A stretch of DNA of 64,000 nt, from the NCBI GenBank assembly GCA_016787525.1, contig JAEUUP010000143.1, positions 1-64,000 of the forward strand. The letters run 5' to 3'. The position numbers and the translations under genes are program-made. Source of the DNA: Saprospiraceae bacterium (GTDB lineage: Bacteria > Bacteroidota > Bacteroidia > Chitinophagales > Saprospiraceae). Shown in pieces: positions 36,056-44,674 of this stretch. Numbering within the stretch: the first letter of the stretch is position 1; each line of letters starts with the position of its first letter. The notes beneath the pieces were generated by a model. The model saw only the letters and a program-made list of their open reading frames with translations. It ran no database searches and was not told where the DNA came from.

Positions 36056-36754
36056 ATGGAAAAAATATTGATTGTTGAAGACGATCCACATATTGCAGAA
36101 TTGGTTGCTTTGCATTTGACAGACGCGGGTTGTCAAGTGACTATTGAAAACGATGGTTTGGCAGGACACGACCGTGCTTTGCGGGAGACATTTAATCTCA
36201 TTATTTTGGATATTAATTTGCCTAAAATGACGGGTTTAGATATTTGCAAAGCCGTCCGAAAACATCGGAAATATGTGCCAATTATGATGATGACTGCTAA
36301 ATCTGAGGAAAATGATATTGTGATGGGTTTAGAAGTTGGCGCAGATGATTATATCACTAAACCGTTCAGTGTCAAAGAATTAGTGGCGCGTGTGAAAGCT
36401 GTTTTGAGGCGTACGCAAGCAATGAACAGCGATTTGGCAAAAAGTGGAAAAGTGTTGCAATACGATGGTTTGACAATTGATACCGAAAATCGAACGGTGA
36501 TACTGAGGGGGGAGCGTGTGGATTTGACACCCAAAGAATACGATTTATTGTATGTGTTGGCGAAGAAGCCAGGGCGTAGTTTTTCGCGACAACAATTATT
36601 GGACGCTGTTTGGGGCTACGAGTTTGAAGGTTTGGAGCATACAGTCAACTCGCATGTGAATCGTTTGCGGATTAAAATTGAGAAAGATGTTCAAAATCCA
36701 ATTTACATTTTGACCACGTGGGGCGTAGGCTATCGCTTCAATGACGATATTTGA
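36056..36754 (+). CDS. OmpR/PhoB-family response regulator (orphan)
   Basis: 232 aa from the ATG at 36056. Receiver: VEDDPH acidic pair (8-9), phospho-acceptor Asp52 (ILDINLPKMTG), Thr80, Lys102 (ITKPFS). Winged-helix output domain at about 135-230 (VDLTPKEYDLLYVLAKKPGR, then QLLDAVWGYEFEGLEHTVNS and WGVGYRFN). No kinase gene is adjacent, so its sensor is encoded elsewhere. The inter-domain beta-strand carries motif 36501 (read ILRGE), right where family members have a conserved-hydrophobic VxLxGxxxxLTxxE pattern, so the motif is compatible with function here. Confidence 0.93.
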   Translation: MEKILIVEDDPHIAELVALHLTDAGCQVTIENDGLAGHDRALRETFNLIILDINLPKMTGLDICKAVRKHRKYVPIMMMTAKSEENDIVMGLEVGADDYITKPFSVKELVARVKAVLRRTQAMNSDLAKSGKVLQYDGLTIDTENRTVILRGERVDLTPKEYDLLYVLAKKPGRSFSRQQLLDAVWGYEFEGLEHTVNSHVNRLRIKIEKDVQNPIYILTTWGVGYRFNDDI

Positions 36755-36761
36755 ATATGAA

Positions 36762-36802
36762 TTTTTGAGTCCTGCGTTCTCGATGAACACAGGACTCAAA
36801 AA
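36762..36802. terminator. Bidirectional terminator between convergent genes
   Basis: TTTTTGAGTCCTG ... CAGGACTCAAAAA, a 13-bp stem with A and T runs on the two sides, between the OmpR-type regulator and the GH2 gene. Confidence 0.85.
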
Positions 36803-36812
36803 CCATTGATGA

Positions 36813-39575
36813 TTATTTGACCACAACACTCGGATTGATTGGATAACGCCCAAAGTCTTCGCCATAAATCGCAAGCCCCCCCTCAGTATCGGCTTGAATT
36901 TTTAAAGTTAGAAAACCCTTTTTACTGGCTGCATCAAAATCTTCTTTTGTGATAGGCACTTTGACCAAATAGCCATAAGAACCCGCTTCACGCAATTTTC
37001 TGTCTTTCAACTGATTGTGCCACGACAAAACGCCACGATGGTCGGCAGGGTCGTCTGCCAAAGTCATAGTTTTTGATTTTTTACCATTGATAAAAATGCT
37101 GATGACTGAGGGGGTCTTTTGTTCGTCTGTCATCGGATAAGCGTTTGGATTTTTATGCGGCGATACTCTTGCGCCCAACATATAGTCTTGATTTTTATCG
37201 AAATCAGCCGATTTATCTTTGTCAAAAAGCTGTTTGGCTGAGGCTTCAAACAAGACATAAGCGGTTTGTTTTTTACCCATTTTTGCGCTTTTGGCAATCG
37301 GAATGTGGTATTCAAAATACCCCTTGCCTGCGCCATTGACTTTGAGACCTTCCATCGCATCCCATTTTTTTATTGAGAATTGAGCATTTTTATAGTCTTT
37401 TGCTTTGACTTCAAAAACGCTTACATTCAGCGCATTTTGATTGGATTTGACAATAAAATGGAAAAAATTATGATGAAACACCGTTCCTTTGGCATCTTTC
37501 AAAACCATTTTTACAATACCCAAACCCGCCATTTCAGGAGCTTTTATGGATAGTGAATTGAGTTGTTTTTGTTGCCACGCTTGATAAGGAATCGTTTGAG
37601 TTTGGGTCGTCAGGGTGCGGGTTTCGCCTGTTTTATCCATAAAATCAACGGTGTATTCCAACAAAAGCGTATTGTTTTCTACGTTTTTATCGGACATAAC
37701 AGAAAGCCAAAGTGGAATGTCAAAAGTCTCGTTGTCTTTGACTGTTTTACAAATGTCATTGCCTGTGGATATGTAAAAATCTGAGTGAAAATCCTTATCA
37801 GTCATTCCTGCGACCAATTCGTCCAAACCTGTAAACTTTTTAGTACGGTCGAAACGCCAATAGCCATTCCATTCATTGATGACATCGTGATGTTCGGTAT
37901 AAAGCCAACCTGCCACTTTAGGATATTTGCGAAATGTATTCATCATGCGATGATAATCATACGACCAATCCACGTCGCCTGTGCTGCCGTCGTAGCCCCA
38001 TACATTGCCGCATTCGGAGTTGATATTGGGCTGATTGACTTGTTTGAAGCCTTTTTCAAAGTGGTGTGTGCTGCCTTCAAAAGTATTTTTATCAATTTTA
38101 CTCAAATGCTCTTCCCAAGCCCAGCCAGGCAAGTATTCGTGCCACGAATTGATGTCGGTTTCGGTATGTCCACGACCGCAACAAATGGAATTGTCTTCGA
38201 CCAGTCGAGTTGGGTCGAGTGATTTGGCAAGGTAGTACATCGAAGCGACCCAGTTTTGCGTTTTTGGCAAATAGTGATGTTCCGTTTTGCCATTGATCGC
38301 TACGGCTGTCCGCAATCCCCACGTTTCGTTGAATGTAATCCAAGAAAAAATAGAAGGGTGATTGAAGTCGCGCTTAATCATCTCACGCAAAGTGTAGTCC
38401 GATTCTGCTTGGGCTTTGGCATCGGGTTCGCCCCAAAAATTAGGCAAATCCGACATGATGAGTAAGCCCAATTTATCTGCCCAATACAATTTTCGTGGAA
38501 TGTCTATTTTGATATGCGTGCGCAGGCCATTCAACCCAATATCTTTACACAATTTAATTTCATTTTTCATAAAACCATCGCTTGGGAAAGTGTAAAAACC
38601 TTCAGGATGATAGGATTGGTCGAGCGTCAATTGTAGATAAATGGGTTTATTGTTCAGTGCGATATAAGGGAACGTCGTATTGGGCAAGTTTACAACGGAT
38701 ATTTTGCGCATACCAAAATACGTTTTGACCACATCATCACCTATCGAAATTTCTGTGTCGTAAAGATAAGGATCATCTAAAGTCCATAACCTTGCATTGG
38801 GAATGGGTATATCAAAAAGTACAGTTTCTATGTCTTTACTGTCCGATAGGACTCCTTTGGAGAGGGGGTACTTTTGTACAATCGTTTCAGTAGGCGTTTT
38901 GATTTTAAAAGTCATTTCAGCATCAGACTTTAACGCATTGGACAAAGAAACTTCTGCTCTGACTGTGTTTTTGTCAATATCAGGAGAAAAGCGCACGGCT
39001 TCGATATGTGTTTTGCCGCGACCTTCTAAATAAACGGTTTGCCACAGACCACGGGCGTTGCCATAGCCTTGTTTACCATATAAAGTAAAATCACGGCGTT
39101 TGTCGTCCACGCGAATCACCAAATACTGAGGGGTATCAAATTTCGCATTTCCCGTTAACTCAAACGAAAAAGGTGTGTAGCCGCCTTGATGTTTGCCAAC
39201 TAAAACGCCATCGAGCCAAACAGTCGTTTCCCAATCGGATGCCCCGACGGTGACAAAAATACGTTGATTCGCCCATGATTTTGGAATGGTGATGGTGCGT
39301 TTGTACCAAGCGAAATCGGCTTCATCTTTCACGCCCGAAAGGGCAGAACCCCAAGGAAAAGGCACATTGATTTTTTTTGAGAAGGTAGTTTTTCCATTTT
39401 GCCAACCTTTGGACATGCCTACTTGTAGGCTATCGAACTCAAAATCCCACACGCCATTGAGATTGAGCCAATTCGCGCGCTCAAAATCGGGTCGAGGGTG
39501 TTCTGGCAATGGGATGTTTTGGGCAAAAAGGTGAATGCAGACAAAAAGCAACAAGGCTGTTAAGTTGGTTTTCAT
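36813..39575 (-). CDS. Exported glycoside hydrolase family 2 enzyme
   Basis: 920 aa. Signal peptide (MKTNLTALLLFVCIHLFAQ), GH2 sugar-binding jelly roll (about 25-195, HPRPDFERANWLNLNGVWDF), Ig-like domain (about 195-305), TIM barrel (about 305-610) with acid/base Glu417 in ITFNETWG and nucleophile Glu521 in NINSECGNVWG, then beta-rich C-terminal domains. It probably hydrolyses beta-linked galactosides, glucuronides or mannosides in the periplasm; the exact specificity is not readable. Motifs at 36879 (DTEGG), 39124 (TPQY) and a one-mismatch copy at 37104 (TPSV); also a GGACTCCTTT repeat near 38850. Monocistronic. Confidence 0.88.
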   Translation of the reverse strand: MKTNLTALLLFVCIHLFAQNIPLPEHPRPDFERANWLNLNGVWDFEFDSLQVGMSKGWQNGKTTFSKKINVPFPWGSALSGVKDEADFAWYKRTITIPKSWANQRIFVTVGASDWETTVWLDGVLVGKHQGGYTPFSFELTGNAKFDTPQYLVIRVDDKRRDFTLYGKQGYGNARGLWQTVYLEGRGKTHIEAVRFSPDIDKNTVRAEVSLSNALKSDAEMTFKIKTPTETIVQKYPLSKGVLSDSKDIETVLFDIPIPNARLWTLDDPYLYDTEISIGDDVVKTYFGMRKISVVNLPNTTFPYIALNNKPIYLQLTLDQSYHPEGFYTFPSDGFMKNEIKLCKDIGLNGLRTHIKIDIPRKLYWADKLGLLIMSDLPNFWGEPDAKAQAESDYTLREMIKRDFNHPSIFSWITFNETWGLRTAVAINGKTEHHYLPKTQNWVASMYYLAKSLDPTRLVEDNSICCGRGHTETDINSWHEYLPGWAWEEHLSKIDKNTFEGSTHHFEKGFKQVNQPNINSECGNVWGYDGSTGDVDWSYDYHRMMNTFRKYPKVAGWLYTEHHDVINEWNGYWRFDRTKKFTGLDELVAGMTDKDFHSDFYISTGNDICKTVKDNETFDIPLWLSVMSDKNVENNTLLLEYTVDFMDKTGETRTLTTQTQTIPYQAWQQKQLNSLSIKAPEMAGLGIVKMVLKDAKGTVFHHNFFHFIVKSNQNALNVSVFEVKAKDYKNAQFSIKKWDAMEGLKVNGAGKGYFEYHIPIAKSAKMGKKQTAYVLFEASAKQLFDKDKSADFDKNQDYMLGARVSPHKNPNAYPMTDEQKTPSVISIFINGKKSKTMTLADDPADHRGVLSWHNQLKDRKLREAGSYGYLVKVPITKEDFDAASKKGFLTLKIQADTEGGLAIYGEDFGRYPINPSVVVK

Positions 39576-39594
39576 AGTTTTATGATTGTTTTAC

Positions 39595-40581
39595 TTACAC
39601 TAATAATTCTTTTTCAAAAATATCTATTTTGCGATACAACCGATCGAAAAAACGGTGGCGATTGATTTCGTTGACACCCATGATGTCCAAAGAAAAAGAT
39701 TTCATGCGATTGAAAAAATTATAACCCACGCGATACATTTCTGCATGAGACGAAACCATAAAATTAGGCACATCAAAAGCATTGTAAACCATTGTTTTGT
39801 GAGGCGATTCGCTTAGAATAAACATACCGTTTTGAAACAATTCATTGTACCAAATATGAATCGGGGCAGCATTATCGTCAAAAGATTTTTTGCCATGAGC
39901 GACTAATTTTTCAAAATGCGCAATGAGTTGTCGGCTGCTGTCTATTAATATTTTGACATCGTTTGTATCTTGAAACAAACCTGCGTGAAGACAATAGCGC
40001 ATTTGATTGAGCGTAATGTCAAACATATTCGTATTCCAAATTTCTTCACTTTCGACGCGATTGTACAAATCCACCATGGACTGCATACGTGACTGAAGCA
40101 AGGCCTCGCTCGTGAAGTCACTAAAACTGAACTTGTTGAACATAAAACTATTGCGCAATGGCATGATGGTGCGCTGCCACATAAAAAACTTAAAAGCTGC
40201 CAACGTAGGCGCAGACAAATAGTAGAAAATAGGCACTTCCAAAGCCGCAAAACGAATCATACTGTTCGGATATTGATGCAACTCAATCAAATCATTTTCG
40301 ATCACTTTTAGAAATTCCGTCAACTTTCTCGGCGATGACATAAGAGTAGGCAACTCAAAACTGATGGCTTTAGGATTGGTTATTTGCTCGAAAGGCACAT
40401 CGTAGTGACGCGTCAAAATCAATATTTCTTCCAAATTGAGCAGCGTTTCGCCCGACAAGCGACGATAAACCGCACTGGGTGCAATAGACAAAAGCTGTCC
40501 CAACTCGGCAGACAGTTTGCGCGGTTTTATTTTTAGCTCAATGAGTGAAAAGAGCTGTTTTTGAACATCTTGTGGATTCAT
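39595..40581 (-). CDS. HTH-domain transcription regulator
   Basis: 328 aa from the Met codon at 40581; the frame stays open to 40785 but that extension is poly-Lys and low complexity and is not likely coding. N-terminal helix-turn-helix at about 12-65 (LSAELGQLLSIAPSAVYRRL, then GETLLNLEEILILTRHYDVP), resembling XRE/BetR-type domains in Bacteroidota regulators with a large helical C-terminal domain of unknown ligand. Divergent from the GNAT gene at 40825, which it may control. No motif copy inside. Confidence 0.75.
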   Translation of the reverse strand: MNPQDVQKQLFSLIELKIKPRKLSAELGQLLSIAPSAVYRRLSGETLLNLEEILILTRHYDVPFEQITNPKAISFELPTLMSSPRKLTEFLKVIENDLIELHQYPNSMIRFAALEVPIFYYLSAPTLAAFKFFMWQRTIMPLRNSFMFNKFSFSDFTSEALLQSRMQSMVDLYNRVESEEIWNTNMFDITLNQMRYCLHAGLFQDTNDVKILIDSSRQLIAHFEKLVAHGKKSFDDNAAPIHIWYNELFQNGMFILSESPHKTMVYNAFDVPNFMVSSHAEMYRVGYNFFNRMKSFSLDIMGVNEINRHRFFDRLYRKIDIFEKELLV

Positions 40582-40824
40582 ACATTGGATTTTTCCCGAA
40601 AAAGAGGAAGTTTTCTTGAGTTGTTCCCGATTTTCGGGAATAAATATACCATCCTTTTTCTTTTTTTTCTTTTTCGAGAATAAAATTTCGACATTTATCG
40701 AAAATAGGTATGCAAATTCTTGCTTTAGTCTGCGGTTTGGGACGACCTTTATTTCGTCAAAGCAACAAAAAAAGAGGTAAAACAACAGTTTAATTACATC
40801 AATCGTTATACTAACTAAAAAGAA

Positions 40825-41442
40825 ATGAGAGCCGCAACAAAACAGGATAAAATACTTGTCGAGCGAATTATAGCAGAATCATTTAAAGATAATCCCAACG
40901 TCAACTACATGCTGCGCCCGATTGCACCTAAAGAAAAAACAATAAAACGACTGGCAGATTACGCCTTCGATTTTGCGTTCAAACGCAATTCGTTGTTTAT
41001 TTCTTCCGATGGCAAGGGGTTGATAGTATGTTGTCAAGAGCCGATTCAGATGGATTGGCAGGATTATCTCAATTTGGGTAAACTAATTATCAGTGCCTTG
41101 AATATCAGGCAATTAGGTAATATTTTGAACCGCAACGCCTATATCAATTCGATTCGTCCGCACGATGAAAAAGCGATTTATATCTGGTGTTTGGCACTCC
41201 AAGACAATGGAAAAACAAATAGAACAGCTGTTGAAATAAAAAACTTCATATTTGAAAAAGCTAAAGCTGCACAAGCACCCATTTATGTCGAAACAGCTCT
41301 TTGGAAAAATAAAATCGCCTATGAGCGATTTGGCTTCAAAACCTATCACTATTGGGAAAGTGCCTCTTTTCGGTTGAAAACATGGTTTTTGAAGAAAAAC
41401 GCCAGCCCTTTTGTTTTGACTGAAGCCAATTATATGCAGTGA
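40825..41442 (+). CDS. GNAT-family N-acetyltransferase
   Basis: 205 aa soluble protein. N-terminal RAATKQDKILVERIIAESFK typical of GNAT starts; the last third has APIYVETALWKNKIAYERFG followed by FKTYHYW, matching the common GNAT C-terminal pattern where N-x4-Y-x-x-x-G-F follows the acetyl-CoA site. The central Q/RxxGxG pyrophosphate loop is weak, so the assignment rests mainly on the ends. Substrate unknown. Followed by its own terminator. Confidence 0.72.
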   Translation: MRAATKQDKILVERIIAESFKDNPNVNYMLRPIAPKEKTIKRLADYAFDFAFKRNSLFISSDGKGLIVCCQEPIQMDWQDYLNLGKLIISALNIRQLGNILNRNAYINSIRPHDEKAIYIWCLALQDNGKTNRTAVEIKNFIFEKAKAAQAPIYVETALWKNKIAYERFGFKTYHYWESASFRLKTWFLKKNASPFVLTEANYMQ

Positions 41443-41466
41443 TTTGATTTTAGACTTAGATATAAG

Positions 41467-41510
41467 AAACGTCAGAACTCCGATACCCTGAGTTTTGGCG
41501 TTTTTGTTTT
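41467..41510 (+). terminator. Terminator of the GNAT gene
   Basis: AAACGTCAGAACTC pairs with GAGTTTTGGCGTTT (one mismatch and one G-T) around CGATACCCT, with a T-rich tail. Confidence 0.75.
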
Positions 41511-41572
41511 AAGGCAATGACTCTTTTTCTTCTTTTTCATGTGGTGGAGATGGTTTTCGATGATATCATTTT

Positions 41573-41660
41573 CAATACTTCGATAATTTTTTAGTTGAAA
41601 AACGGCGGCTTAGCCGCCGAAAAAAGGGAGGATGGAGCGAGATGTTTTATTTTTTTGAAT
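41573..41660. repeat. Truncated left half of a palindromic element
   Basis: 88 bp closely matching 13008-13094 (CAATACTTCG, GGCGGCTTAGCCGCC, GGAGCGAGATGTTTTATTTT). The match stops at TTTTTTTGAAT, near the middle of the long stem of the complete element, and the right arm is missing. Confidence 0.7.
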
Positions 41661-41735
41661 ATAAGATTCTAAAATAAAGAAGTAGGAAACTTTTTTGAAT
41701 AATCTCTTCCCTTGAGCGGCAGCCCCCTTGGTCAA

Positions 41736-41878
41736 TTGGAAAGAGAAAACGGAAAAATTGAAACCCCATAATTTGTTAGAGAGGCGTTGCTGCTTCGTTG
41801 AAAGTTCCGTCGTAAAAGTCGGCTTTGTTCAACACAATCCCGTCGCTGACTACTCGTCAGCTACAGGCTTGTTTGTTC
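41736..41878. repeat. 143-bp direct repeat, left copy
   Basis: Starts TTGGAAAGAGAAAACGG and ends ACAGGCTTGTTTGTTC. A second copy of identical length lies at 43148-43290 in the same orientation, about 85-90 percent identical by eye. The two copies bracket the Rpn/PD-(D/E)XK gene. Contains CTGACTACTCGTCAG, a short hairpin. Confidence 0.75.
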
Positions 41879-41935
41879 CATGCTGTCTTTTATATGGTCA
41901 TAAAGGGACATTTTTATACCCCTCAGTATTTTCCT

Positions 41936-42838
41936 TTATTTTTTCATCTGTTTACGCAATTCTTCTAACTCCTTTAATAAGGCTTCTGCTTTTTGTCTTT
42001 CGGCTTCTAATTCTTGGTCTTTCGCTTCTAATTCTTGGTCTTTCGCCTCTAATTCTTGGTCTTTCGCTGCAATTATCCTATCTTTCTCCAAAGCCAATTT
42101 TGACAATTCTCGTTCAAATATTCTGTCTATTTCGTCTTCAACGTCCATTTTCTCACGTATCTCCTCACTTGCTATGGCTCTTTCCAATCGGGCAACTATT
42201 TTTTGTACCAAAGGCTCGTTCAAATCGCCTTTGAAATTGAGTTGGTGATTGTCATCTGTCTTAAACTCTGGACTAAATACCTGTAAAACTTTTTCAAGTT
42301 TTGTTCTTGATTTACCTGCTAATAACTTCAATTGTATCAAGTAAGAATCGTGCGTCAATAACTCCACAAAATCCTCTTGCACATCTAACACTTCTTGGGT
42401 TATCACATCTCGATATTCTCTATTGATTTTTACAACGGCATTTTTGATATTGTCTAAAGGAAATCCAAGAAAATAAATAGTTACTATCGGTAATGGTAAC
42501 TTTTTTGATTGCCCTGTATCATCCAAAATAAGATCTTCTTTACGATAATTATCTCCCAAATACCGTCTAAATCGCATCACATCAAAGACTTGCTTGGCTT
42601 TTTGTAACTCTATCAACGCTTTTTTGCGTTCCCCTGATTTTGTTTTGATGACGGCTTTGAAATCAAATCTCAATATACTCACACTTGAAGCGGTGTTTTC
42701 TGTCGTTGTTTCTTGTGGTTTTACATCCAAACTAATGACTTCTTCACCCAAAATGGTAGAAAGTAATTCACGAGCGATTTCAACATCTTTTAAAAGATAT
42801 TTGAATACAACGTCATATATTGGATTAGCGATTATCAT
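41936..42838 (-). CDS. Rpn-type PD-(D/E)XK nuclease family putative transposase
   Basis: 300 aa. N-terminal IANPIYDVVFKYLLKDVEIA with GEEVISLDV, then RFDFKAVIKTKSGERKKALI followed by ELQKAKQVFDVMRFRRYLGD, give the PD-(D/E)XK order (Asp, then E-x-Q/K) of the Rpn/PDDEXK_2 family, linked to RecA-independent recombination and to transposase-like mobile genes. The C-terminus (about 250-300) is a coiled coil made of a nearly perfect KDQELEA heptad repeated three times, encoded by 21-bp tandem repeats (about 42005-42067), so its length may vary. Flanked by 143-bp direct repeats. It contains no TACTGAGGGG motif. Confidence 0.85.
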   Translation of the reverse strand: MIIANPIYDVVFKYLLKDVEIARELLSTILGEEVISLDVKPQETTTENTASSVSILRFDFKAVIKTKSGERKKALIELQKAKQVFDVMRFRRYLGDNYRKEDLILDDTGQSKKLPLPIVTIYFLGFPLDNIKNAVVKINREYRDVITQEVLDVQEDFVELLTHDSYLIQLKLLAGKSRTKLEKVLQVFSPEFKTDDNHQLNFKGDLNEPLVQKIVARLERAIASEEIREKMDVEDEIDRIFERELSKLALEKDRIIAAKDQELEAKDQELEAKDQELEAERQKAEALLKELEELRKQMKK

Positions 42839-42942
42839 GGATTCTTTTTTTAATTCTATGGCAAAATTCGGCTATTTCCTCCAATTCGTTTCCATTTTGT
42901 CCATTTTATTAATTTGATTCGGAGTTTTCTCTGCTTTCACAG

Positions 42943-43025
42943 AACTATAAGGAAAACCACCGCAATCCCCCCAAACGAACCGACAAACCACCCCGAAATA
43001 CTGAGGGGGGGATTGCGGTGGTTTT
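42943..43025. repeat. Hairpin element carrying the 10-mer motif, copy 1
   Basis: AACTATAAGG followed by a perfect 20-bp stem AAAACCACCGCAATCCCCCC / inverse, with TACTGAGGGGGGG (42999) supplying the G-run of the descending arm. A near copy is at 45707-45803 in the same orientation; the two bracket the SDR-DoxX-AraC operon and a direct repeat. Confidence 0.7.
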
Positions 43026-43147
43026 GAGTTGCACGAAACCAATTCTATGCAGAAAGTTTAATTCAAACGGAGACTAAAGTGGTAAAAAAAAGGAAGAATC
43101 AAAATGACAGAGCATCGTACGGGGCAGAAACATCCTGCACACGACAG

Positions 43148-43290
43148 TTGGAAAGAGAAAACGGAAAAATTGAAACCCCATAATTTGTGAGACAGCTATC
43201 TCTGCTTCGTTGAAAGTTACGTCGTAAAAGTCGGCTTCGTTCAACACAAGACCGTCGCTGACTAATCGTCAGCTACAGGCTTGTTTGTTC
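43148..43290. repeat. 143-bp direct repeat, right copy
   Basis: Same orientation and length as 41736-41878. Differences are scattered substitutions, so the duplication is not very recent. Confidence 0.75.
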
Positions 43291-43401
43291 TGCGATGACT
43301 TTTTTCTTTTTTGAATTTATATCTATCCTAATACCCCCCCTCAGTATTTTGTTCAATTTCAGCCACCTTATTGCCAAATTGCTGTTTAGTTCTTTTATTG
43401 G

Positions 43402-44310
43402 TTAGTTAAAACTTGCTCTAAATTCTAATGGGCTTTGTTGCGTCTTTATCTTAAACAATTTACTAAAACTTTGCGAATGTTCAAAACCTAATTCGTAAGC
43501 AATTTCACTTATTGATAATTCAGTAGTTGAAAGTTTTTCCTTTGCTTTTTCAATTAGTTTTTCGTGTATATGTTGTTGAGTCGTTTGTCCTGTTAACTGT
43601 TTTAATAAAGAGCCTAAATATTTGCTTGAAATATTCAAATGGTCGGCGACATACTGAACCGTTGGTAAACCTTTTGAAAGCAAGGCTTCATTATCAAAAT
43701 AATCTTTTAAGATATTTTCCAAGCGTTCTAAAATTTGGTGGTTGGTTATTTTTCGGGTAATGAATTGGCGTTCGTAATACCGTTGTGCATAAGTAAACAA
43801 CAATTCAAGTTGAGCAATGATTACGTCTTGACTGAACTTGTCAATATTGGCAGTATATTCTTGCCTGATATTTTCAATGATACTATTCATCATCGCTTCT
43901 TCCTTGTCCGAAAGAAATAACGCCTCGTTAGTGGCATAACCAAAATATTCGTATTGCTTGATTTTTTTAGCCAAAGAGGTATTCCACAAAAAATCGGGGT
44001 GAATAAATAACATCCAGCCTTGTAAATGGAGTGGTATTCCACTAACTTCACCACGCAAAATTTGTCCAGGGGACATAAACGCCATTAAACCCTCATCAAA
44101 ATCGTATTTCTGTTGTCCGTACAACAAGTTGTCACAACCCCGTTTTAGTGATACGGCATAAAAGTCGAAAATAACAGCATTTATATCGTTCTTGTTGGTC
44201 AATTTAGACACATCTACAAGACTAATAAGTGGATGATTCGGTTTTTCAATTCCTGCTAATCGGTGTATTTCTGAAATCGATTTTATGCGATGCGGTGCTG
44301 ATTTTTCCAT
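43402..44310 (-). CDS. AraC-family transcription regulator
   Basis: 302 aa. N-terminal cupin-like sensing domain (about 20-170), C-terminal AraC double helix-turn-helix (about 195-300): VQYVADHLNISSKYLGSLLK and ISEIAYELGFEHSQSFSKLF, followed by K-x-x-T-x-x-SPLEFR. It is last in a three-gene minus-strand operon after SDR and DoxX-like genes (gap 17 bp) and probably regulates it. Such SDR-AraC pairs are common in Bacteroidota, often responding to small molecules; the ligand is not known. Confidence 0.9.
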   Translation of the reverse strand: MEKSAPHRIKSISEIHRLAGIEKPNHPLISLVDVSKLTNKNDINAVIFDFYAVSLKRGCDNLLYGQQKYDFDEGLMAFMSPGQILRGEVSGIPLHLQGWMLFIHPDFLWNTSLAKKIKQYEYFGYATNEALFLSDKEEAMMNSIIENIRQEYTANIDKFSQDVIIAQLELLFTYAQRYYERQFITRKITNHQILERLENILKDYFDNEALLSKGLPTVQYVADHLNISSKYLGSLLKQLTGQTTQQHIHEKLIEKAKEKLSTTELSISEIAYELGFEHSQSFSKLFKIKTQQSPLEFRASFN

Positions 44311-44327
44311 TTTACAAATTTAATTTT

Positions 44328-44672
44328 TTAAAATTTAAAAGGATATTTCAACCAAATTAATATCAATGGTATCGCTAAAAACGGAATTTCGATGAGTGCT
44401 ATTTTGTAATCACCCGCTTTTAGTGATAAAGCCATTATCAGAACAATAGTTACAGCATTGAGAACATTAGCGAAAAAAAATGTTTGAGGCAAAAATAGCA
44501 TCAAACCGATAAGGATAGACAAAACACTAAAATAAGGCATTATGTCTTTTGTGATGCCCAAATTCGCCATCAATTTTGTTTGTTCTGCATTGGTAGGTTG
44601 AAAAGCGTCCCAGCCGTGTTTGATGCTTAAAAATGCAGAGATTAGTAAAAGAATTATGCTAACTATTTTCAT
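44328..44672 (-). CDS. DoxX-like membrane protein
   Basis: 114 aa with four hydrophobic helices (about 3-18, 42-62, 66-86, 92-110), matching the small DoxX-like/DUF4267 type integral membrane proteins. The SDR stop and this ATG are 2 bp apart, so they are almost certainly co-translated. Function unknown. Confidence 0.72.
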   Translation of the reverse strand: MKIVSIILLLISAFLSIKHGWDAFQPTNAEQTKLMANLGITKDIMPYFSVLSILIGLMLFLPQTFFFANVLNAVTIVLIMALSLKAGDYKIALIEIPFLAIPLILIWLKYPFKF

Positions 44673-44674
44673 GG

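Larger units (their letters stand above)
41443..41935. other. Gene-free region: half palindrome and left direct repeat
   Basis: Contains a terminator (41467-41510), a truncated palindromic element (41573-41660), the left 143-bp direct repeat (41736-41878), and a motif (41919) 8 bp after the end of the Rpn gene. An open frame across 41728-42234 is an antisense shadow of the Rpn gene and the repeat. Confidence 0.6.
42839..43401. other. Gene-free region: hairpin element and right direct repeat
   Basis: Contains the hairpin element 42943-43025 with embedded motif 42999, the right 143-bp direct repeat 43148-43290, and motif 43337 with seven C. No credible gene is seen. Confidence 0.6.

Noticed and set aside
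40582-40785. N-terminal extension of the HTH regulator
   Set aside because: Poly-Lys and low complexity with no conserved features; the Met codon at 40581 precedes the HTH domain directly.
41728-42234. 168-codon open frame on the plus strand
   Set aside because: It lies antisense to the C-terminal repeat of the Rpn-type gene and across the direct repeat; composition is not protein-like.
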